DNA from: Chitinophagaceae bacterium
GTDB taxonomy: Bacteria > Bacteroidota > Bacteroidia > Chitinophagales > Chitinophagaceae
Assembly: GCA_947379895.1 (NCBI GenBank)
Contig: CANCPA010000017.1
Coordinates: 1-38,180 of the forward strand
Reading direction: 5' to 3'
DNA length: 38,180 bases
Shown: positions 37,472 to 38,180 of the stretch, piece after piece
How positions within the stretch are numbered: position 1 is the stretch's first letter
Layout of the letters: every line of letters begins with the position of its first letter
The notes under the pieces: generated by a model
Told to the model about the DNA's origin: nothing
The model's input: the letters and a program-made list of their open reading frames with translations, nothing else
Databases searched by the model: none
Position numbers and translations under genes: made by a program

Positions 37472-37949
37472 TTTATTTTTAAAAAGCGAGCAAATAGAAA
37501 CTACTTTCCTACCATGGCAAATTATATTAATTACAATTAGAACTATTTTATTATTGTGTAACGTAATAGTAATAAGGTTTCATTAATATGGTGTAAATAT
37601 AGACTCCTATTAAAAACAACTATCCTGCACAATCATGCAAAAAATAAAATTCATTCAAATAACAAAAAAGGCAAATAAGAAACCACTCTATTTACTCCAA
37701 ACAATTATTGAAAAGAATTGATGTATGCTTCGTTCAATTCGTGCTATAATTTACAAAGGTGAATAACTATGAAGAAGAAAAAAATTGCAAAGGCTATTTA
37801 GCAAAAAGAAAAAATACTATTTCAAAACACCTGTCATTCTATTTTTTCTGTAAAAATATAATAGAAGTTAGTTAATAATGCGAATCAAGGGTTGAAAGTA
37901 CCGTTAGGTACTAAATATTGGTAGTAAAATATTAAAATGAAGGCTTGAA

Positions 37950-38037
37950 GTGCCGTAGGTACGACATAATTTGCATTTGAAACTATAAAAAGTTTTTCTT
38001 TTGAGCATTTTAAAATGATATGTCGTCCCTACGGGCA
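37950..38037. repeat. Imperfect inverted repeat adjoining the right element copy
   Basis: GTGCCGTAGGTACGACATA (37950-37968) is an imperfect inverted copy of TATGTCGTCCCTACGGGCA (38019-38037), with about 50 AT-rich bases between. The right arm is also the first part of the 160-base repeat at 38021, so two repeat families meet or are nested here. Confidence 0.5.
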
Positions 38038-38180
38038 ATGTCATTAAGTTAAGGAAATTCATAGTGGCGGGAATTACCATAAACACAGTATTTCATTGTC
38101 ATTCTCTTCGAAAATCACCAAGACTGTCACACAGAGCCTGTCGAAGTGCAAGCAACTTACATTTCAACCCGATTTCGACA
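38021..38180. mobile_element. Second copy of the palindromic MITE-like element, cut by window end
   Basis: These 160 bases match 6338-6497 without gaps and with 8 substitutions (95%), in the same orientation. The missing right half, including the right terminal inverted repeat, would lie beyond the window. The substitutions are mostly transitions, so this copy has diverged slightly from the left one. Confidence 0.7.

Larger units (their letters stand above)
37472..38180. other. 709-base intergenic region at the right window edge
   Basis: No credible gene is present on either strand. 37472-37860 is very AT-rich without clear structure. From about 37880 onward come imperfect direct copies of a TGAA(A)GT(A/G)CCGT(T)AGGTAC block (37896-37914 and 37947-37962), an inverted repeat (37950-37968 with 38019-38037), and the start of the second copy of the palindromic element, which is cut by the window end. 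Confidence 0.6.

Noticed and set aside
37769-37801. Tiny plus-strand frame (MKKKKIAKAI) with a good AAGGTG ribosome site
   Set aside because: Only ten codons before a stop, with no continuation in other frames; it could be a leader peptide, but there is no gene downstream on that strand within the window.
37904-38086. 60-residue minus-strand open frame at the right edge
   Set aside because: It overlaps the inverted repeat and the MITE-like element and has no recognisable protein features.

Overview
The window is an AT-rich stretch from a member of the Bacteroidota. The evidence is a FecI-type sigma factor, a FecR anti-sigma factor, a SusC with an N-terminal STN signalling domain, a SusD lipoprotein, two proteins ending in type IX secretion (T9SS) type A sorting domains, and a TAnnTTTG-type promoter element. 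An environmental lineage such as the Chitinophagales or Sphingobacteriales fits better than gut Bacteroides, but the genus cannot be read from the sequence. No rRNA, tRNA, CRISPR array or intact transposase gene was seen.

All 14 convincing genes lie on the minus strand, so transcription runs from the right end to the left. In that order: a GH28 polygalacturonase-type enzyme (37471-35825); a 600-base gap with a broken plus-strand gene end and the sigma gene promoter; fecI-like sigma (35217-34633); fecR-like anti-sigma (34580-33504); susC-like transporter (33372-30016); susD-like binding lipoprotein (30000-28219); a small unknown lipoprotein (28174-27518); a 3163-residue repetitive T9SS protein (27420-17929); a GH27 alpha-galactosidase (17862-16276); an 87-residue secreted or membrane peptide (16100-15837); a 2341-residue T9SS protein with an embedded beta-helix module (15769-8744); a divergent GH28-like beta-helix protein (8056-6617); a second beta-helix protein (6310-4439); a GH3 glycosidase (4426-2015); and an SGNH/GDSL-type esterase (1195-464).

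Together this reads as a polysaccharide utilization locus with its own sigma/anti-sigma switch. Substrate binding at SusC/SusD would be signalled through the STN domain to FecR, releasing the sigma factor. The enzyme set (GH28, a GH28-like protein, two beta-helix modules, GH27, GH3 and an SGNH esterase) points to a pectin-type glycan carrying galactose or other sugars and ester groups. That substrate call is inference. The unusual part is the two giant secreted proteins. They share a C-terminal half of about 590 residues. One consists of ~530-residue repeats with an unrelated tandem module inserted into the first, and the other carries the same beta-helix module as the stand-alone 623-residue enzyme.

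The gaps are rich in short mobile-looking repeats. A palindromic ~220-base element at 6338-6560 has a same-orientation, 95% identical partner at the right window edge (38021-38180), so the two bracket 31.7 kb that includes the regulatory and SusCD core. A third, inverted copy of its core interrupts a four-unit tandem array at 8261-8685. Further hairpins lie at 155-258, 1461-1482, 1589-1619 and 37950-38037. Terminator-like hairpins follow the giant repeat protein, the GH27 gene and fecR.
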